The notes under the pieces: model-generated
What the model was told of the DNA's origin: nothing
The model's database searches: none
What the model saw: the letters and a program-made list of their open reading frames with translations, nothing else
Shown here: positions 1 through 12,299 of the stretch, one piece after another
Position numbering within the stretch: position 1 is the first letter of the stretch
How the letters are laid out: every line of letters starts with the position of its first letter
Source of the DNA: Marinobacter gelidimuriae
GTDB taxonomy: Bacteria; Pseudomonadota; Gammaproteobacteria; Pseudomonadales; Oleiphilaceae
Direction: 5' to 3'
DNA: 64,000 nt
Assembly: GCF_000372805.1 (NCBI RefSeq)
Contig: NZ_KB889827.1
Coordinates: forward strand, 78,263-142,262
Position numbers and translations under genes: made by a program

Positions 1-1028
1 CTGATGCCGTGCACCGAAAAGCGCGCACGGCTTCTGCTCGCCCGTGGGCGAGCGGTGTGGTGCGCGTATCCGTTTACGATCCGGCTGAAAGACCGTGTCG
101 GCGGGACCACACAGCCGGTGCGAGTAAAGATTGACCCGGGCAGCAAGACCACCGGGATTGCCGTTGTACGAGAAAACGGCCAGAAGCAACACGTTCTGGC
201 GTTGATGGAGCTGGCCCATCGCGGCCGCCAGATCAGCAAGTCTTTGGAGCAACGTCGGGCGTTCCGCCGCCGGCGTCGCAATCAAATTCGCTATCGGGAA
301 CCCCGATTCAACAATCGAACCAAGCCGAAAGGCTGGCTGGCCCCGAGCCTGCAACACCGGGTCGATACCACGAAAAGCCTGGTGAATCGGCTCCGGGCTT
401 TGGTTCCGGTTGCCGGCATTAGTCAAGAGCTGGTTCGGTTCGACGCGCAGAAAATGGAAAACCCGGAAATCAGTGGCATCGAATACCAGCAAGGCACGTT
501 GCTGGGCTACGAAATTCGTGAGTACCTGCTGGAGAAGTGGGGCCGCGAATGTGCCTATTGCACCGAAAAAGATACACCGCTGCAAATTGAGCATGTCGAC
601 CCAAAAGCCAACGGTGGCTCGAATCGCATCAGCAATTTGACGCTTGCGTGGGCCAAGTTGAGGCGATCGCCGACTGGGATATCCCAACGTTGAGTATCAA
701 AACCACCGGACGCGGCAGCTACAAACGCACGCGCTTAACGAAACACGGATTCCCTCGCGGCTACCTGATGCGCCAGAAGCAAGTCCAGGGATTCCAGACC
801 GGCGACATGGTGAGAGCCATTGTGCCGAAAGGCACAAAAATGGGTGTTTGGAATGGCCGAGTCGCGGTTCGAAAAACCGGCAGCTTCAATATTCAGACAG
901 TAAACGGCCCTGTTCAGGGTATTTCATACAAACATTGCACCTTAACCCAGCGATCCGATGGCTACGGCTATCACATTCAACCCAACCAACGAAAGGAGGA
1001 GGGAGACAGGGAAAGCAGGTCGCGCTGA
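1..1028 (+). pseudogene. iscB: IscB-family RNA-guided nuclease, internally deleted and frameshifted
   Basis: Remnant of an IscB (RRXRR/HNH) nuclease of IS200/IS605-type elements. The frame is open at base 1, so the true start and any upstream guide-RNA (omega RNA) region lie outside the window. Visible in order: end of the PLMP domain (L-M-P-C, then R-A-R-L-L-L-A-R-G-R-A), RuvC-I (K-I-D-P-G-S-K-T-T-G, Asp codon 133-135), an Arg-rich bridge helix (RRAFRRRRRNQ), RuvC-II, and the first half of HNH (C-x2-C at 550-561, E-H at 589-594). At 639-650 the frame changes: the C-terminal domain (G-R-G-S-Y-K-R-T..., G-D-M-V-R-A-I-V-P-K-G, Q-R-S-D-G-Y-G-Y) continues from 648 in another frame, while the first frame stops at 691-693. 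The second half of HNH and RuvC-III are missing, as compared from memory with full-length proteins of more than 400 residues. Nuclease activity is not expected. Confidence 0.88.
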
Positions 1029-1040
1029 CGCACGACGCGC

Positions 1041-1080
1041 TATCCCTCCCCGACCTGAAAGGACGGGGTTTCCCGCGCAA
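1041..1080 (+). mobile_element. Right-end hairpin of the IscB / IS200-IS605-type element
   Basis: Directly after the IscB remnant is a short stem-loop: CCCCG (1048-1052) pairs with CGGGG (1064-1068), an A-A mismatch follows, then CC/GG with a TGAAA loop. The flanks TATCCCT and GTTTCCCGCGC look, from memory, like the ends of IS605-type elements, in which a sub-terminal hairpin is recognised by the Y1 transposase. No transposase is visible; the left end lies outside the window. The end falls about 5-15 bases before the start of the next gene. Confidence 0.65.
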
Positions 1081-1084
1081 CATG

Positions 1085-2701
1085 ATGATACGGCTGACGA
1101 ATATTCAACTGGCGCTTGATCACGATGATCAGGCAATGACCAGTGCTGTATTGGATCGTTTATCAATCACGGCCGAAGATCTGGTCAGCATTCACGTGCA
1201 TAAGCGCGGATACGATGCCCGAAAAAAAACCAATATCGTGCTTATTTACACCCTCGATGTTGAGACCACCCATAACGAATCTCTGATCGAAAAATTTGCT
1301 GAACATCAGTTGATTAAGGCAACTCCGGATATGAGCTACCAGTTCGTAGCGAACGCCCCGGCAGATTTACAGGAACGCCCGGTTGTCATCGGTTTTGGGC
1401 CCTGTGGTCTGTTGGCCGGATTGGTGCTGGCGCAGATGGGTTATAAGCCCATTATTCTGGATCGCGGCAAAGAGGTGCGTGAGCGTACGAAAGACACCTT
1501 TGGTTTTTGGCGCAAGAAAATCCTTAATACCGAATCCAATGTGCAGTTTGGGGAAGGCGGTGCCGGAACCTTCTCTGACGGTAAGCTTTACAGCCAGGTG
1601 AAAGACCCGAATCACTACGGTCGTAAGGTATTGACCGAATTTGTGGCGTCCGGAGCGCCGGACGAGATCATGTTTGTCAGCAAGCCGCACATAGGCACTT
1701 TTCGGCTGGTCACCATGGTTGAGCAGATGCGTGCAAAAATCATTGAGCTGGGCGGCGAGATACGTTTTAGCGCCCGCGTTGACGATGTGCAGATCGACAA
1801 CGGCCAAATTACCGGTGTGGTATTAGCCGATGGCGAAGTGATCAATTCCAGACACATCGCGCTCGCGATTGGTCACAGTGCCCGCGATACTTTCCAGATG
1901 CTCTACGATAACAAGGTGTATATCGAGGCCAAGCCGTTTTCTGTTGGTTTCCGCATCGAGCACCCACAATCCGTCATTGATAAAGCGCGTTTTGGCAAAA
2001 ATGTGGGCAACCCGATTCTGGGTGCCGCCGACTATAAGCTGGTTCATCACTGTAAAAGTGGGCGCTCTGTGTATAGCTTTTGTATGTGCCCGGGTGGCAC
2101 TGTGGTGGCTGCCGCCTCGGAGGAGCATGGCGTGGTGACCAATGGTATGAGCCAGTATTCCCGTGCCGAGCGTAATGCCAACAGTGCGATTGTAGTGGGT
2201 ATTGACCCGTCAGATTACCCTGGCAATCCATTGGCAGGAATCGATTTCCAGCGAGCACTCGAACGTAATGCCTACGTGTTAGGTGGCTCCAACTACGATG
2301 CGCCGGCGCAGAAAGTGGGTAACTTTTTAAAAGGAACCTCCTCCGAGACGGTTGGCAGCGTAGAGCCCTCTTTCCAACCCGGTATCAAACTGACCGACTT
2401 GTCGAAAGCTCTACCTGATTTTTGCATCGAGGCTATCCGCGAAGCCATTCCGGTTTTCAACAGAAAAATTAAAGGCTTTGCTTTGGAAGATGCGCTATTG
2501 ACCGGTGTGGAAACCCGAACGTCTGCACCTATCTGTATAAAGCGCGGTAAAGATTTTCAGAGCATCAACACCCAAGGCTTGTACCCCGCCGGTGAAGGCG
2601 CGGGCTATGCCGGTGGCATTCTGTCGGCGGCCATAGACGGCATTAAAGTCGCCGAAGCTATGGCGCTCAGTATCAACAGAAGGCATGAGAAGTCCGCATA
2701 A
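1085..2701 (+). CDS. FAD-dependent dehydrogenase (COG2509-like)
   Basis: Predicted cytoplasmic flavoprotein of 538 residues. An N-terminal domain of about 95 residues precedes a classical FAD/NAD-binding fold: V-V-I-G-F-G-P-C-G near residue 100 followed by an acidic strand end (I-I-L-D-R-G), and [13 protein letters not shown], typical of this uncharacterised dehydrogenase family. The C-terminal FAD motif is [12 protein letters not shown]. The substrate is unknown and I do not assign one. The start M-I-R-L-T-N-I matches the usual beginning of the family; ATG at 1082 is an alternative. The frame stays open back to 848, but that part overlaps the IscB remnant and is not family-like. The IscB element ends just before the start codon, so the original promoter and ribosome site may have been replaced; the nearest purine-rich stretch (AAAGGA near 1058-1063) is rather far away. 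Confidence 0.85.
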   Translation: MIRLTNIQLALDHDDQAMTSAVLDRLSITAEDLVSIHVHKRGYDARKKTNIVLIYTLDVETTHNESLIEKFAEHQLIKATPDMSYQFVANAPADLQERPVVIGFGPCGLLAGLVLAQMGYKPIILDRGKEVRERTKDTFGFWRKKILNTESNVQFGEGGAGTFSDGKLYSQVKDPNHYGRKVLTEFVASGAPDEIMFVSKPHIGTFRLVTMVEQMRAKIIELGGEIRFSARVDDVQIDNGQITGVVLADGEVINSRHIALAIGHSARDTFQMLYDNKVYIEAKPFSVGFRIEHPQSVIDKARFGKNVGNPILGAADYKLVHHCKSGRSVYSFCMCPGGTVVAAASEEHGVVTNGMSQYSRAERNANSAIVVGIDPSDYPGNPLAGIDFQRALERNAYVLGGSNYDAPAQKVGNFLKGTSSETVGSVEPSFQPGIKLTDLSKALPDFCIEAIREAIPVFNRKIKGFALEDALLTGVETRTSAPICIKRGKDFQSINTQGLYPAGEGAGYAGGILSAAIDGIKVAEAMALSINRRHEKSA

Positions 2702-2871
2702 AAACGCCGGAGCCACACCATTGCAAATCTGGCAGATTACCGAGACAACGCTGGTTGCGGAATGATCGCCCCGTTATAATGTACAGTTGCTCTTTTCAAA
2801 ATGTTTCCGAAAGCTTCTTGCCCGAAAATCCTGACTGCGGGCACCCAATACATCCAGTTGCGTTGAGACCC

Positions 2872-4218
2872 ATGGCCAAAAAGTTATTCATCAAAACCCA
2901 CGGCTGCCAGATGAACGAATACGATTCATCTCGCATGGCTGATCTGTTAAAAGTCGGTGGAGCGGTTGAAATGACCGACAGCCCGGAAGACGCCGATATT
3001 CTATTGCTGAATACCTGCTCCATTCGTGAAAAAGCCCAGGAAAAGGTGTTTCACCAATTGGGTCGCTGGAAAAATCTGAAAAAGAACAAACCGGGGCTGA
3101 TCATCGGCGTTGGCGGTTGTGTGGCCAGTCAGGAAGGCCAGGCGATTATTGACCGTGCGCCCTTTGTGGATATGGTCTTCGGCCCGCAAACCCTGCACCG
3201 TTTGCCAGACATGATTACCGAGGTACGGGCGAAGGGTAACGGCGTTGGCGTGGTCGATGTCAGCTTCCCGGAAATTGAAAAATTCGACAACCTGCCAGAA
3301 CCCGGCGCCGATGGCCCGTCTGCATTTGTGTCGATTATGGAAGGCTGCAGCAAGTACTGCACATTCTGTGTGGTGCCCTACACCCGCGGCGAAGAAGTCA
3401 GCCGACCGGCGGACGATGTGATTGCGGAAGTGGCTCATCTGGCCTCACAGAACGTGCGCGAAATTAACCTTCTGGGCCAGAACGTGAACGCCTACCGTGG
3501 CGACACTCACGATGGCGATGTGATGGACTTGGCGGAGCTGATCACGCTGATTGCTACCATTGATGGCATCGACCGCATTCGCTACACCACCTCACACCCG
3601 GTGGAATTCACCGATGCGTTGATTGATGTGTACGAGCAGGTACCAGAACTGGTTAGCCACCTGCACCTGCCGGTGCAAAGTGGCTCTGATCGCATACTCT
3701 CAGCCATGAAGCGCGGCCATACGGCGCTCGAGTACAAATCCAAACTTCGCCGCCTGCGCAAAATCCGACCGGACATCAGTTTTTCTTCGGACTTCATCAT
3801 TGGTTTCCCCGGTGAAACCGAGAAAGATTTTGAAGACACTATGAAGCTGATCAACGACATTGGTTTCGATATGTCGTTCAGCTTCATTTACAGCGCACGT
3901 CCCGGCACTCCGGCGTCAGATTTGCCGGATGATACGGAGATGGCGGTGAAGAAGCAGCGTCTGAAGATTCTGCAGGATCGTATCAACCAGACGGTTATGG
4001 ACATCAGCCGCAAGATGGTGGGCACCACACAGCGCATTTTGGTGACCGGTCTTTCCAAAAAGGATCCGGGCGAGTTTTCGGGGCGCACGGAGAACAACCG
4101 CATCGTCAATTTCCGCCATGAGAATTCAGCGGTTATCGGGCATTTTATAGATGTCGAGATTGTAGAGGCTTATTCGAATTCCTTGCGTGGTTTGCCGGTG
4201 GATTCTGAGCTGTATTGA
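2872..4218 (+). CDS. miaB: tRNA-2-methylthio-N6-dimethylallyladenosine synthase MiaB
   Basis: Radical-SAM methylthiotransferase that converts i6A37 to ms2i6A37 in tRNAs reading UNN codons; its substrate is made by MiaA, also encoded here (34949-36007). 448 residues, normal length. N-terminal UPF0004 domain with three cluster cysteines ([23 protein letters not shown]), radical-SAM motif C-S-K-Y-C-T-F-C with R-G-E-E-V-S-R, and a C-terminal TRAM domain. The frame extends 39 codons upstream, but homologues begin [12 protein letters not shown], so ATG at 2872 is chosen. It heads the conserved series miaB-ybeZ-ybeY-corC-lnt. Confidence 0.97.
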   Translation: MAKKLFIKTHGCQMNEYDSSRMADLLKVGGAVEMTDSPEDADILLLNTCSIREKAQEKVFHQLGRWKNLKKNKPGLIIGVGGCVASQEGQAIIDRAPFVDMVFGPQTLHRLPDMITEVRAKGNGVGVVDVSFPEIEKFDNLPEPGADGPSAFVSIMEGCSKYCTFCVVPYTRGEEVSRPADDVIAEVAHLASQNVREINLLGQNVNAYRGDTHDGDVMDLAELITLIATIDGIDRIRYTTSHPVEFTDALIDVYEQVPELVSHLHLPVQSGSDRILSAMKRGHTALEYKSKLRRLRKIRPDISFSSDFIIGFPGETEKDFEDTMKLINDIGFDMSFSFIYSARPGTPASDLPDDTEMAVKKQRLKILQDRINQTVMDISRKMVGTTQRILVTGLSKKDPGEFSGRTENNRIVNFRHENSAVIGHFIDVEIVEAYSNSLRGLPVDSELY

Positions 4219-4269
4219 GTTTCTTTTTATTCCCGACACTCACCTAAAACACCAAAAGCAGAAATACAT

Positions 4270-4293
4270 ACTCCCTAAAAGAACTAAGGGAGT
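4270..4293 (+). promoter_or_regulatory. Short hairpin in the miaB-ybeZ gap
   Basis: ACTCCCT (4270-4276) and AGGGAGT (4287-4293) form a 7-bp stem with a 10-base loop, ending 14 bases before the ybeZ start and just upstream of its GGAG ribosome site. No T-run follows, so a translation or processing element is as likely as a terminator. Function is inferred only from position. Confidence 0.35.
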
Positions 4294-4307
4294 AAAACGG
4301 AGAAAAC

Positions 4308-5294
4308 TTGGACACCAACGATTCCAGACAATTTGATTTGTACCCGATTGATCAGCGCCGTTTAACAACCCTTTGTGGCCAGTTTGATGAAAATCTGAAA
4401 CAGGTTGAGCGTCGCCTGCAGGTTTCGATCAGCCGCCGCGGGCATCACTTTCGCGTTCAGGGTGCGACCGAAAATGTGGCAGCCGCCACTGAGGTTGTGC
4501 GGCACATGTATCGAGAAACAGAAGCCACCGAGGATCTGACGCCAGACACCGTGCATCTGTATATTCGCGAAACCGGGTTTGAACGGTTGCCGGAAGAGGT
4601 ACCGTTTGACGGTGCCGTAACCATTATCAAAACCCCGAAGCTAACCGCCAAACCTCGTGGTGCCAACCAGCAGCGATATGTGCACAATATTCGCACCCAC
4701 GACATAAACTTTGGCATTGGGCCAGCGGGTACGGGTAAAACCTGGCTAGCAGTGGCCTGTGCGGTGGAAGCATTAAAAGACGAGCAAGTTAAACGCATTC
4801 TGCTGGTGCGCCCGGCGGTGGAAGCCGGTGAAAAACTGGGTTTCCTGCCCGGCGACCTGGCGCAGAAGGTCGACCCATATCTGCGCCCGCTGTACGACGC
4901 TCTCTACGAGATGCTGGGGTTTGAACACGTAACGCGTCTGATTGAAAAAAGCGTGATCGAGATTGCACCGCTGGCGTTTATGCGCGGGCGCACACTGAAC
5001 AACTCGTTCATCATTCTGGACGAAAGCCAAAACACCACCCGCGAGCAGATGAAGATGTTCCTGACCCGCATCGGCTTTGGCTCTACCGCGGTAATTACCG
5101 GGGACACGACTCAGATTGACCTGCCCCGCGGCCAGAATTCAGGGTTAATTCACGCCGCCACGGTGCTGAATAACGTCGCCGGGATAAGTTTTATTCGTTT
5201 TGAATCCAAAGACGTGGTTCGCCACCCGCTGGTTCAGCGTATCGTTGAAGCTTACGGTGCTATTAACGATCGCAACGACGGCAACGAGCGGTGA
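4308..5294 (+). CDS. ybeZ: PhoH-like ATPase YbeZ
   Basis: PhoH-family NTPase of 328 residues, partner of the rRNA endonuclease YbeY encoded next. An N-terminal KH-like region (about residues 15-70) precedes the P-loop domain: Walker A G-P-A-G-T-G-K-T near residue 140 and Walker [10 protein letters not shown] near residue 235. No in-frame ATG fits the N-terminus; the start is TTG at 4308 with GGAG seven bases upstream. The stop overlaps the GTG start of ybeY by four bases, suggesting translational coupling. Known biology in relatives: YbeZ and YbeY interact and affect 16S rRNA maturation and ribosome quality control. Confidence 0.95.
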   Translation: MDTNDSRQFDLYPIDQRRLTTLCGQFDENLKQVERRLQVSISRRGHHFRVQGATENVAAATEVVRHMYRETEATEDLTPDTVHLYIRETGFERLPEEVPFDGAVTIIKTPKLTAKPRGANQQRYVHNIRTHDINFGIGPAGTGKTWLAVACAVEALKDEQVKRILLVRPAVEAGEKLGFLPGDLAQKVDPYLRPLYDALYEMLGFEHVTRLIEKSVIEIAPLAFMRGRTLNNSFIILDESQNTTREQMKMFLTRIGFGSTAVITGDTTQIDLPRGQNSGLIHAATVLNNVAGISFIRFESKDVVRHPLVQRIVEAYGAINDRNDGNER

Positions 5295-5767
5295 ACATCG
5301 TCACACTAGACTTACAGTTAGCCAGCGACGCGGCGAACATCCCGTCGGAAGACCAACTCCGGCAATGGTCGCAGCTGGCCTGGCAGGGCGATGAGCCAAC
5401 CGAAGTGACCATTCGTATCGTTAATGAATCTGAAATGCAGGCCTTGAATTTACAGTACCGCGGAAAAGACAAACCGACGAACGTCTTGTCCTTTCCATTT
5501 GAAGCGCCCGCCGGTATAAACATCCCATTAGCGGGTGATCTGGTTATTTGTGCTCCAGTAGTTGCACAAGAAGCCCGGGAACAGTACAAAGACACTCACG
5601 CCCATTGGGCGCACATGGTTATTCATGGCATGCTGCATCTGCAGAGCTACGACCACATCGACGATAACGAGGCAGAGGAAATGGAAGGCCTCGAAATACG
5701 TCTGCTGGCGCAGATCGGCATTGCCAATCCTTACCACCACGCAGAGGTAACCGAAAAAGACTCATGA
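5291..5767 (+). CDS. ybeY: Endoribonuclease YbeY (rRNA maturation factor)
   Basis: Single-strand-specific metalloendoribonuclease for 16S rRNA 3' maturation and 70S quality control. 158 residues. The metal-binding signature [11 protein letters not shown] near the C-terminus carries the three histidines; the family usually has G where S stands (H-L-x-G-Y-D-H). Upstream the family motif [13 protein letters not shown] is present. Start is GTG at 5291 overlapping the ybeZ stop; the 3' end overlaps corC as ATGA, so ybeZ-ybeY-corC are probably translated as a coupled unit. Confidence 0.96.
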   Translation: MNIVTLDLQLASDAANIPSEDQLRQWSQLAWQGDEPTEVTIRIVNESEMQALNLQYRGKDKPTNVLSFPFEAPAGINIPLAGDLVICAPVVAQEAREQYKDTHAHWAHMVIHGMLHLQSYDHIDDNEAEEMEGLEIRLLAQIGIANPYHHAEVTEKDS

Positions 5768-6615
5768 GCGATGATCACTCGAGTCGCAGCCAGGGAAGCA
5801 ATAACAAGTCCTGGCTGGAGCGTATATCACAGGCCTTTTCCAGCGGGCCGGAATCTGTTGAAGACGTGCTGGAAATTCTGCGCGATGCCGAAGCCCAGGA
5901 AATAATCGACACAGATGCCATGAGCATCATCGAAGGTGCGATGCAGGTTCTGGAGATGCGTGTGGAAGAAATCATGATCCCCCGCTCGCAAATGATCACG
6001 GTGAAAGCCAATCAGGATCCCCGCGAGTTCCTCGGCGAAATCATCTCCTCCGCCCACAGCCGTTTCCCGGTGATTGGCGACAACCCCGATGATGTGATTG
6101 GCGTGCTGCTGGCCAAAGATCTGCTGCCCTTGGCGATGGATGGCGAGCTGGACTGGACTCATCTCCGCGAAATTCTGCGCCCGCCCAATTTTGTGCCCGA
6201 GAGCAAGCGTTTGAACCAGCTGCTTAAGGAGTTCAAGGAAAACCGTAACCACATGGCCATTGTGGTCGACGAGTACGGTGGCACCGCCGGACTGGTCACC
6301 ATCGAGGACGTGCTGGAGCAAATTGTGGGCGAGATCGAAGACGAGCACGACTTCGACGAAGAAACCCATATCAAAGCCCACGGCGATGGTAGCTGGGCGG
6401 TGAAAGCAGTGACCCCTATTGATGACTTTAACGAAGCTTTCAGTGCCAGTTTTGACGAAGAAGAATTCGACACGATTGGCGGCCTGGTTCTCAAGGAATT
6501 CGGACACCTGCCAAGGCGCGGTGAAACGGTTGAATTCGGTGGCTTGCGTTTTACCATTGCCAACGCCGACAACCGTGTTATTCGCTTATTACAGGTTACC
6601 CGCAGTGAGTTGTAA
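5764..6615 (+). CDS. corC: CorC/HlyC-family CBS-domain transporter-associated protein
   Basis: 283-residue protein with paired CBS domains (about residues 65-185, first marked by M-I-P-R-S-Q-M, second by [15 protein letters not shown]) and a C-terminal CorC_HlyC domain (about 200-280, D-T-I-G-G-L-V). E. coli CorC (YbeX) is linked to magnesium/cobalt efflux and more recently to ribosome maturation; the neighbours ybeZ and ybeY fit the latter. No membrane segment is seen, so it is a soluble member. Its ATG overlaps the ybeY stop; lnt starts with GTG directly after its TAA. Confidence 0.95.
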   Translation: MSDDHSSRSQGSNNKSWLERISQAFSSGPESVEDVLEILRDAEAQEIIDTDAMSIIEGAMQVLEMRVEEIMIPRSQMITVKANQDPREFLGEIISSAHSRFPVIGDNPDDVIGVLLAKDLLPLAMDGELDWTHLREILRPPNFVPESKRLNQLLKEFKENRNHMAIVVDEYGGTAGLVTIEDVLEQIVGEIEDEHDFDEETHIKAHGDGSWAVKAVTPIDDFNEAFSASFDEEEFDTIGGLVLKEFGHLPRRGETVEFGGLRFTIANADNRVIRLLQVTRSEL

Positions 6616-8178
6616 GTGAATAACATTAGCAACCAACACCCCGCCAGCATTCCCTCTGCCGTCACCCGCTCCCTGTCAGCCAACCGCTGGCTAGGAGCCG
6701 TGCTGCTGTTGATTGCCGGCGGGCTGCAAACCCTGACCTTTGCGCCCTACTATTTATGGTGGCTGGGTCCTGTTTCCATAGTGCTGATTCTGTTGGTGTG
6801 CGTGCCCCTGGCGTCCAGCCAGCTGTTCCGCGCCGGTTGGCTTACCGGCTTTGGGCTATTCGCCAGCGGCGCCAGCTGGGTATACGTCAGCATCAGCCAG
6901 TACGGCAATACCAGTCAGTGGATCGCCATTGTGCTGACTGCGCTGTTTGTGGCTGGCCTGGCTCTGTTTCATGGCCTGGCGTTCTGGTTCTGGGGCAAGC
7001 TCGCGCGTTCCAGCGCGGTGCGCCGGCTGTTGCTATTCCCGGCTATATGGCTTTTGGGCGACTGGCTGCGAGGCTGGGTGCTCACAGGCTTTCCCTGGCT
7101 GTATCTGGGCACTGCACACACCGACGGGCCGCTGGCTGGATTGGCACCCTTGGGTGGAGTGCATCTGGTAACTCTCGCCATAATAACCACCGCCGTTGCC
7201 GCCTATGGCGCGCTCTGGCTGATACTACAAGCGCGGCACACTTTTGCTGCCACCGTGGTGGTCGCGGGGCTATTGCCCTGGTTAATCGCGCCAGCCCTGA
7301 ATCGCACCGACTGGACGACCCTGGCACAAGAGCCCACATCGGTGGCTGCCATGCAGGGCAATATCCCCCAGCAGATCAAGTGGGATCCGGAGTTTCTGAA
7401 AGACCAGATTGTGGCGTATCTGGGCATGACCGAAGACCACTGGAACACCGACATCATTTTATGGCCGGAAACCGCCATTCCTATCCCCCAGGATAAAGCC
7501 GGCAAGATCATTGACCATATCAACGAACGTCTGGGCGAGAACAGCACACTGATTACCGGCATACCCTGGTACGGCTTCAGTGAGCGCTCGGAAGGCTTTA
7601 CCTACCACAACAGCATTACCGCACTGGGCGCTGGCGAAGGCATTTATCACAAACAGAAACTGGTGCCATTTGGTGAGTACGTGCCACTGGAGAAATATTT
7701 GCGCGGGCTGATCGGTTTTTTTGATTTGCCCATGTCCAGCTTCACGCCAGGCCCGAAAAACCAATCCGCTCTGACTGCAAACGGGCTGCGGATAATGCCG
7801 TTTATCTGCTACGAAGTGGCCTATCCGGATTTTCTGGCGCGTAACGCGGTGAACACCGAACTGCTGCTGACCATCAGCAACGACGGCTGGTTTGGTGATT
7901 CCATCGGGCCGTTGCAGCACCTGCAACTGGCCCGAATGCGAGCCTTGGAAACCGGCCGTTACATGCTGCGCGGCACCAACAACGGCGTAACCGCGATTAT
8001 CGACAACAAAGGCCAGATAACCGAACGCATTCCGCAGTTCGAACGCGCGGTTATGACCGGCGAGGTCTACCGCGCCAGCGGCAGCACGCCCTATATGATC
8101 ACGTCATCCTGGCCGGTACTGACATTTGCGCTCATCCTGATCGTGTTTGTCCGTGAGCGGGTTATACCAAAGCTCTAG
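6616..8178 (+). CDS. lnt: Apolipoprotein N-acyltransferase Lnt
   Basis: Inner-membrane enzyme that adds the third acyl chain to the N-terminal cysteine of lipoproteins, the last step before Lol sorting. 520 residues: several N-terminal hydrophobic segments (about residues 15-215), then a periplasmic nitrilase-type domain with the Glu-Lys-Cys triad visible as W-P-E-T-A-I-P, K-L-V-P-F-G-E-Y-V-P and F-I-C-Y-E-V, and a final membrane helix. The GTG start follows the corC stop with no gap. The product is needed to mature LptE, whose gene lies downstream at 11661. Confidence 0.97.
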   Translation: MNNISNQHPASIPSAVTRSLSANRWLGAVLLLIAGGLQTLTFAPYYLWWLGPVSIVLILLVCVPLASSQLFRAGWLTGFGLFASGASWVYVSISQYGNTSQWIAIVLTALFVAGLALFHGLAFWFWGKLARSSAVRRLLLFPAIWLLGDWLRGWVLTGFPWLYLGTAHTDGPLAGLAPLGGVHLVTLAIITTAVAAYGALWLILQARHTFAATVVVAGLLPWLIAPALNRTDWTTLAQEPTSVAAMQGNIPQQIKWDPEFLKDQIVAYLGMTEDHWNTDIILWPETAIPIPQDKAGKIIDHINERLGENSTLITGIPWYGFSERSEGFTYHNSITALGAGEGIYHKQKLVPFGEYVPLEKYLRGLIGFFDLPMSSFTPGPKNQSALTANGLRIMPFICYEVAYPDFLARNAVNTELLLTISNDGWFGDSIGPLQHLQLARMRALETGRYMLRGTNNGVTAIIDNKGQITERIPQFERAVMTGEVYRASGSTPYMITSSWPVLTFALILIVFVRERVIPKL

Positions 8179-8187
8179 GGCAACAAA

Positions 8188-8736
8188 TCAACTTTCCTTA
8201 ATTGGCCAGCGACTGGTCACCCGCTCGTAATAGTGCGACCCGCAGGCCTCGCAGGGTTGCAGATGGCTGGTGGAAGTCAGGCACAGCATGTGCTCGCAGT
8301 TCAGACAGCGGAACATGCCGGCGGTAGCTACTTCACCGGAGATATACTGCCCGGCCTCGTGGCTTTCCAGCTTCTGGCGCAGTGCCAGTGTATCCACCAT
8401 CGTCTGGTCAGCAACCGACAACAGGCGCTCGGTCAGCCGCTGCTCCAGCAGCGATAAATCCAGCTGCAGCCATTCCGCCAGGCCTTCTCCGGTCTCTCCC
8501 ACAAAATTCAGCAGATGCTCCAGGTCCCGCTGCAGGTAAGCACCCAACAAGCTGAGCTCATCACGGGTCATCTCCTGCAGTTCCTGTTCGGCTTCGATCG
8601 CTTTGTCGATCTCCTCTTCCAGGGTTTCAATCGAGGTTTCCTGCACCGTACGCAAGCGGCTCTGCACCTGCTCAAGCATACGGTCGTAGGCCTCAAGGGC
8701 TTTTCCAGATAGCTGATTACGTTCGGGTTCGGTCAT
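8188..8736 (-). CDS. Zinc-ribbon protein, YbeL/DUF1451 family
   Basis: 182 residues, convergent with lnt (9-base gap). The first 130 residues are charged and predicted helical or coiled-coil (many E, Q, R, L heptads). The C-terminal part has a zinc ribbon: C-L-N-C-E-H and C-E-A-C-G-S-H, two C-x2-C knuckles about 19 residues apart. This matches the YbeL family found between lnt and leuS in many gammaproteobacteria. Its function is unknown in the family. GGAAACAC upstream of ATG gives a weak ribosome site. Confidence 0.9.
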   Translation of the reverse strand: MTEPERNQLSGKALEAYDRMLEQVQSRLRTVQETSIETLEEEIDKAIEAEQELQEMTRDELSLLGAYLQRDLEHLLNFVGETGEGLAEWLQLDLSLLEQRLTERLLSVADQTMVDTLALRQKLESHEAGQYISGEVATAGMFRCLNCEHMLCLTSTSHLQPCEACGSHYYERVTSRWPIKES

Positions 8737-8839
8737 GGGTGTTTCCTTGTGGTTTTGCCAGCTTTGGGTGGCTGATCACTGGTTAATCTCATCATGGCAC
8801 ACATTGTTAAAGTTGGCGCGCCTCCCACAGTGACGGCAA

Positions 8840-8946
8840 GCGTTTGGGCGTATCGCCTTCTGGGACCTTGCGTAGCCATGGATGGCGAAGCAGAGCCTAC
8901 AGGGACGTACTTGTGGCGTGTCCCAGGAGGCGATACGCCCAAACGC
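8840..8946. repeat. 107-bp palindromic intergenic repeat (MITE/REP-like)
   Basis: Lies in the 325-base gap between the YbeL-like gene and leuS. Outer arms of 26 bases are inverted copies with one mismatch: left 8840-8865 (begins GCGTTTGGGCGTATCGCC), right 8921-8946. The 55-base centre contains the palindrome GCCATGGATGGC (8875-8886) and a smaller GGGAC...GTCCC pair (8902-8923), so a branched cruciform or RNA structure is possible. Short open frames crossing it are products of the symmetry. From memory, similar elements with a CCATGGATGG core are scattered in Pseudomonas and Marinobacter genomes. The rest of the gap holds only the leuS leader. Confidence 0.85.
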
Positions 8947-9043
8947 GACACCATCGTAACTACGGAGGACGCAAAACTCAGGCAGACTACCTGTTAACGC
9001 CTGTGTGCGTTAGAATAACCGCCCGCTGCGAACATCATATTGA

Positions 9044-11659
<2,616 letters not shown>

Positions 11660-11660
11660 T

Positions 11661-12299
11661 ATGACCCAACGGCAGCCTGCATCACAACGAACACCCGCCT
11701 TGGCGCGCAGCGCTCTTCTAACCCTTGGCCTGCTGGCAACGGCCAGCGGTTGCGGTTTTCAGCTTCGCGGTGCGGCGCCGGTTTCTGCTGCACTACAACC
11801 ACTGGCTTTGCAGTGCGCCAGTGATGTGCCCATAGACCTGTGTCAGTCGGTTCGTCAACAGCTGACTCTGGGCGACGTGGATGTTCGTGAAGCCGACGCC
11901 GCCGATTATGTACTTGCGATCGGCCAGTACACCGAAGACCGCCGCGCCAGTGCCATTACGATTAACGCAGGTGCGGCCGAATACACCCTGCGCCAGTCGG
12001 TCAGCATCAACCTGATCAGTCGCGATAAGGTGCCCTTGATTGCAGACACCCGCCTGAATGCCAGCGAAAGCTATCGTTATGATGAAACCAACGTGCTGGC
12101 CAAGCAGCGGGAAGAACAGACTTTGCAAAAACAGCTGCAAGAGAGACTGGCCCAGCAAATTATTTTCCGTCTGGCACCCCTGACCCAAGCGCGTATTGAT
12201 GCCCTTCGCGAACAATATCAGGATGCTACCGGCAACTCTGTGGAAAGCCCCGAAGCGGGAACAGAACCGGCGGCCAAGGCGCCTATTCCAGCCCCATGA
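11661..12299 (+). CDS. lptE: LPS-assembly lipoprotein LptE
   Basis: Outer-membrane lipoprotein that plugs the LptD barrel and helps insert lipopolysaccharide. 212 residues. The N-terminus has a lipoprotein signal: basic start, hydrophobic stretch L-L-T-L-G-L-L-A-T, then lipobox A-S-G-C with Cys31 and G-F-Q-L-R-G, the classic beginning of mature LptE. The tail is Pro/Ala-rich and low-complexity (after about residue 190). The reading frame extends upstream into leuS, but the signal peptide fixes the start at 11661. Its stop overlaps the holA start (ATGA). Confidence 0.94.
   Translation: MTQRQPASQRTPALARSALLTLGLLATASGCGFQLRGAAPVSAALQPLALQCASDVPIDLCQSVRQQLTLGDVDVREADAADYVLAIGQYTEDRRASAITINAGAAEYTLRQSVSINLISRDKVPLIADTRLNASESYRYDETNVLAKQREEQTLQKQLQERLAQQIIFRLAPLTQARIDALREQYQDATGNSVESPEAGTEPAAKAPIPAP

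Noticed and set aside
1..1028. An active IscB RNA-guided nuclease
   Set aside because: Half of HNH and all of RuvC-III are missing and the frame is shifted, so only a remnant can be claimed; the guide-RNA region would be upstream of the window.
848..1081. Long upstream extension of the FAD dehydrogenase frame
   Set aside because: It overlaps the IscB C-terminal part and the right-end hairpin and has no family similarity; M-I-R-L-T-N-I at 1085 is the natural start.
6756..7496. 246-codon open frame overlapping lnt
   Set aside because: Lies within lnt in another frame; lnt has all catalytic motifs and a full-length frame.
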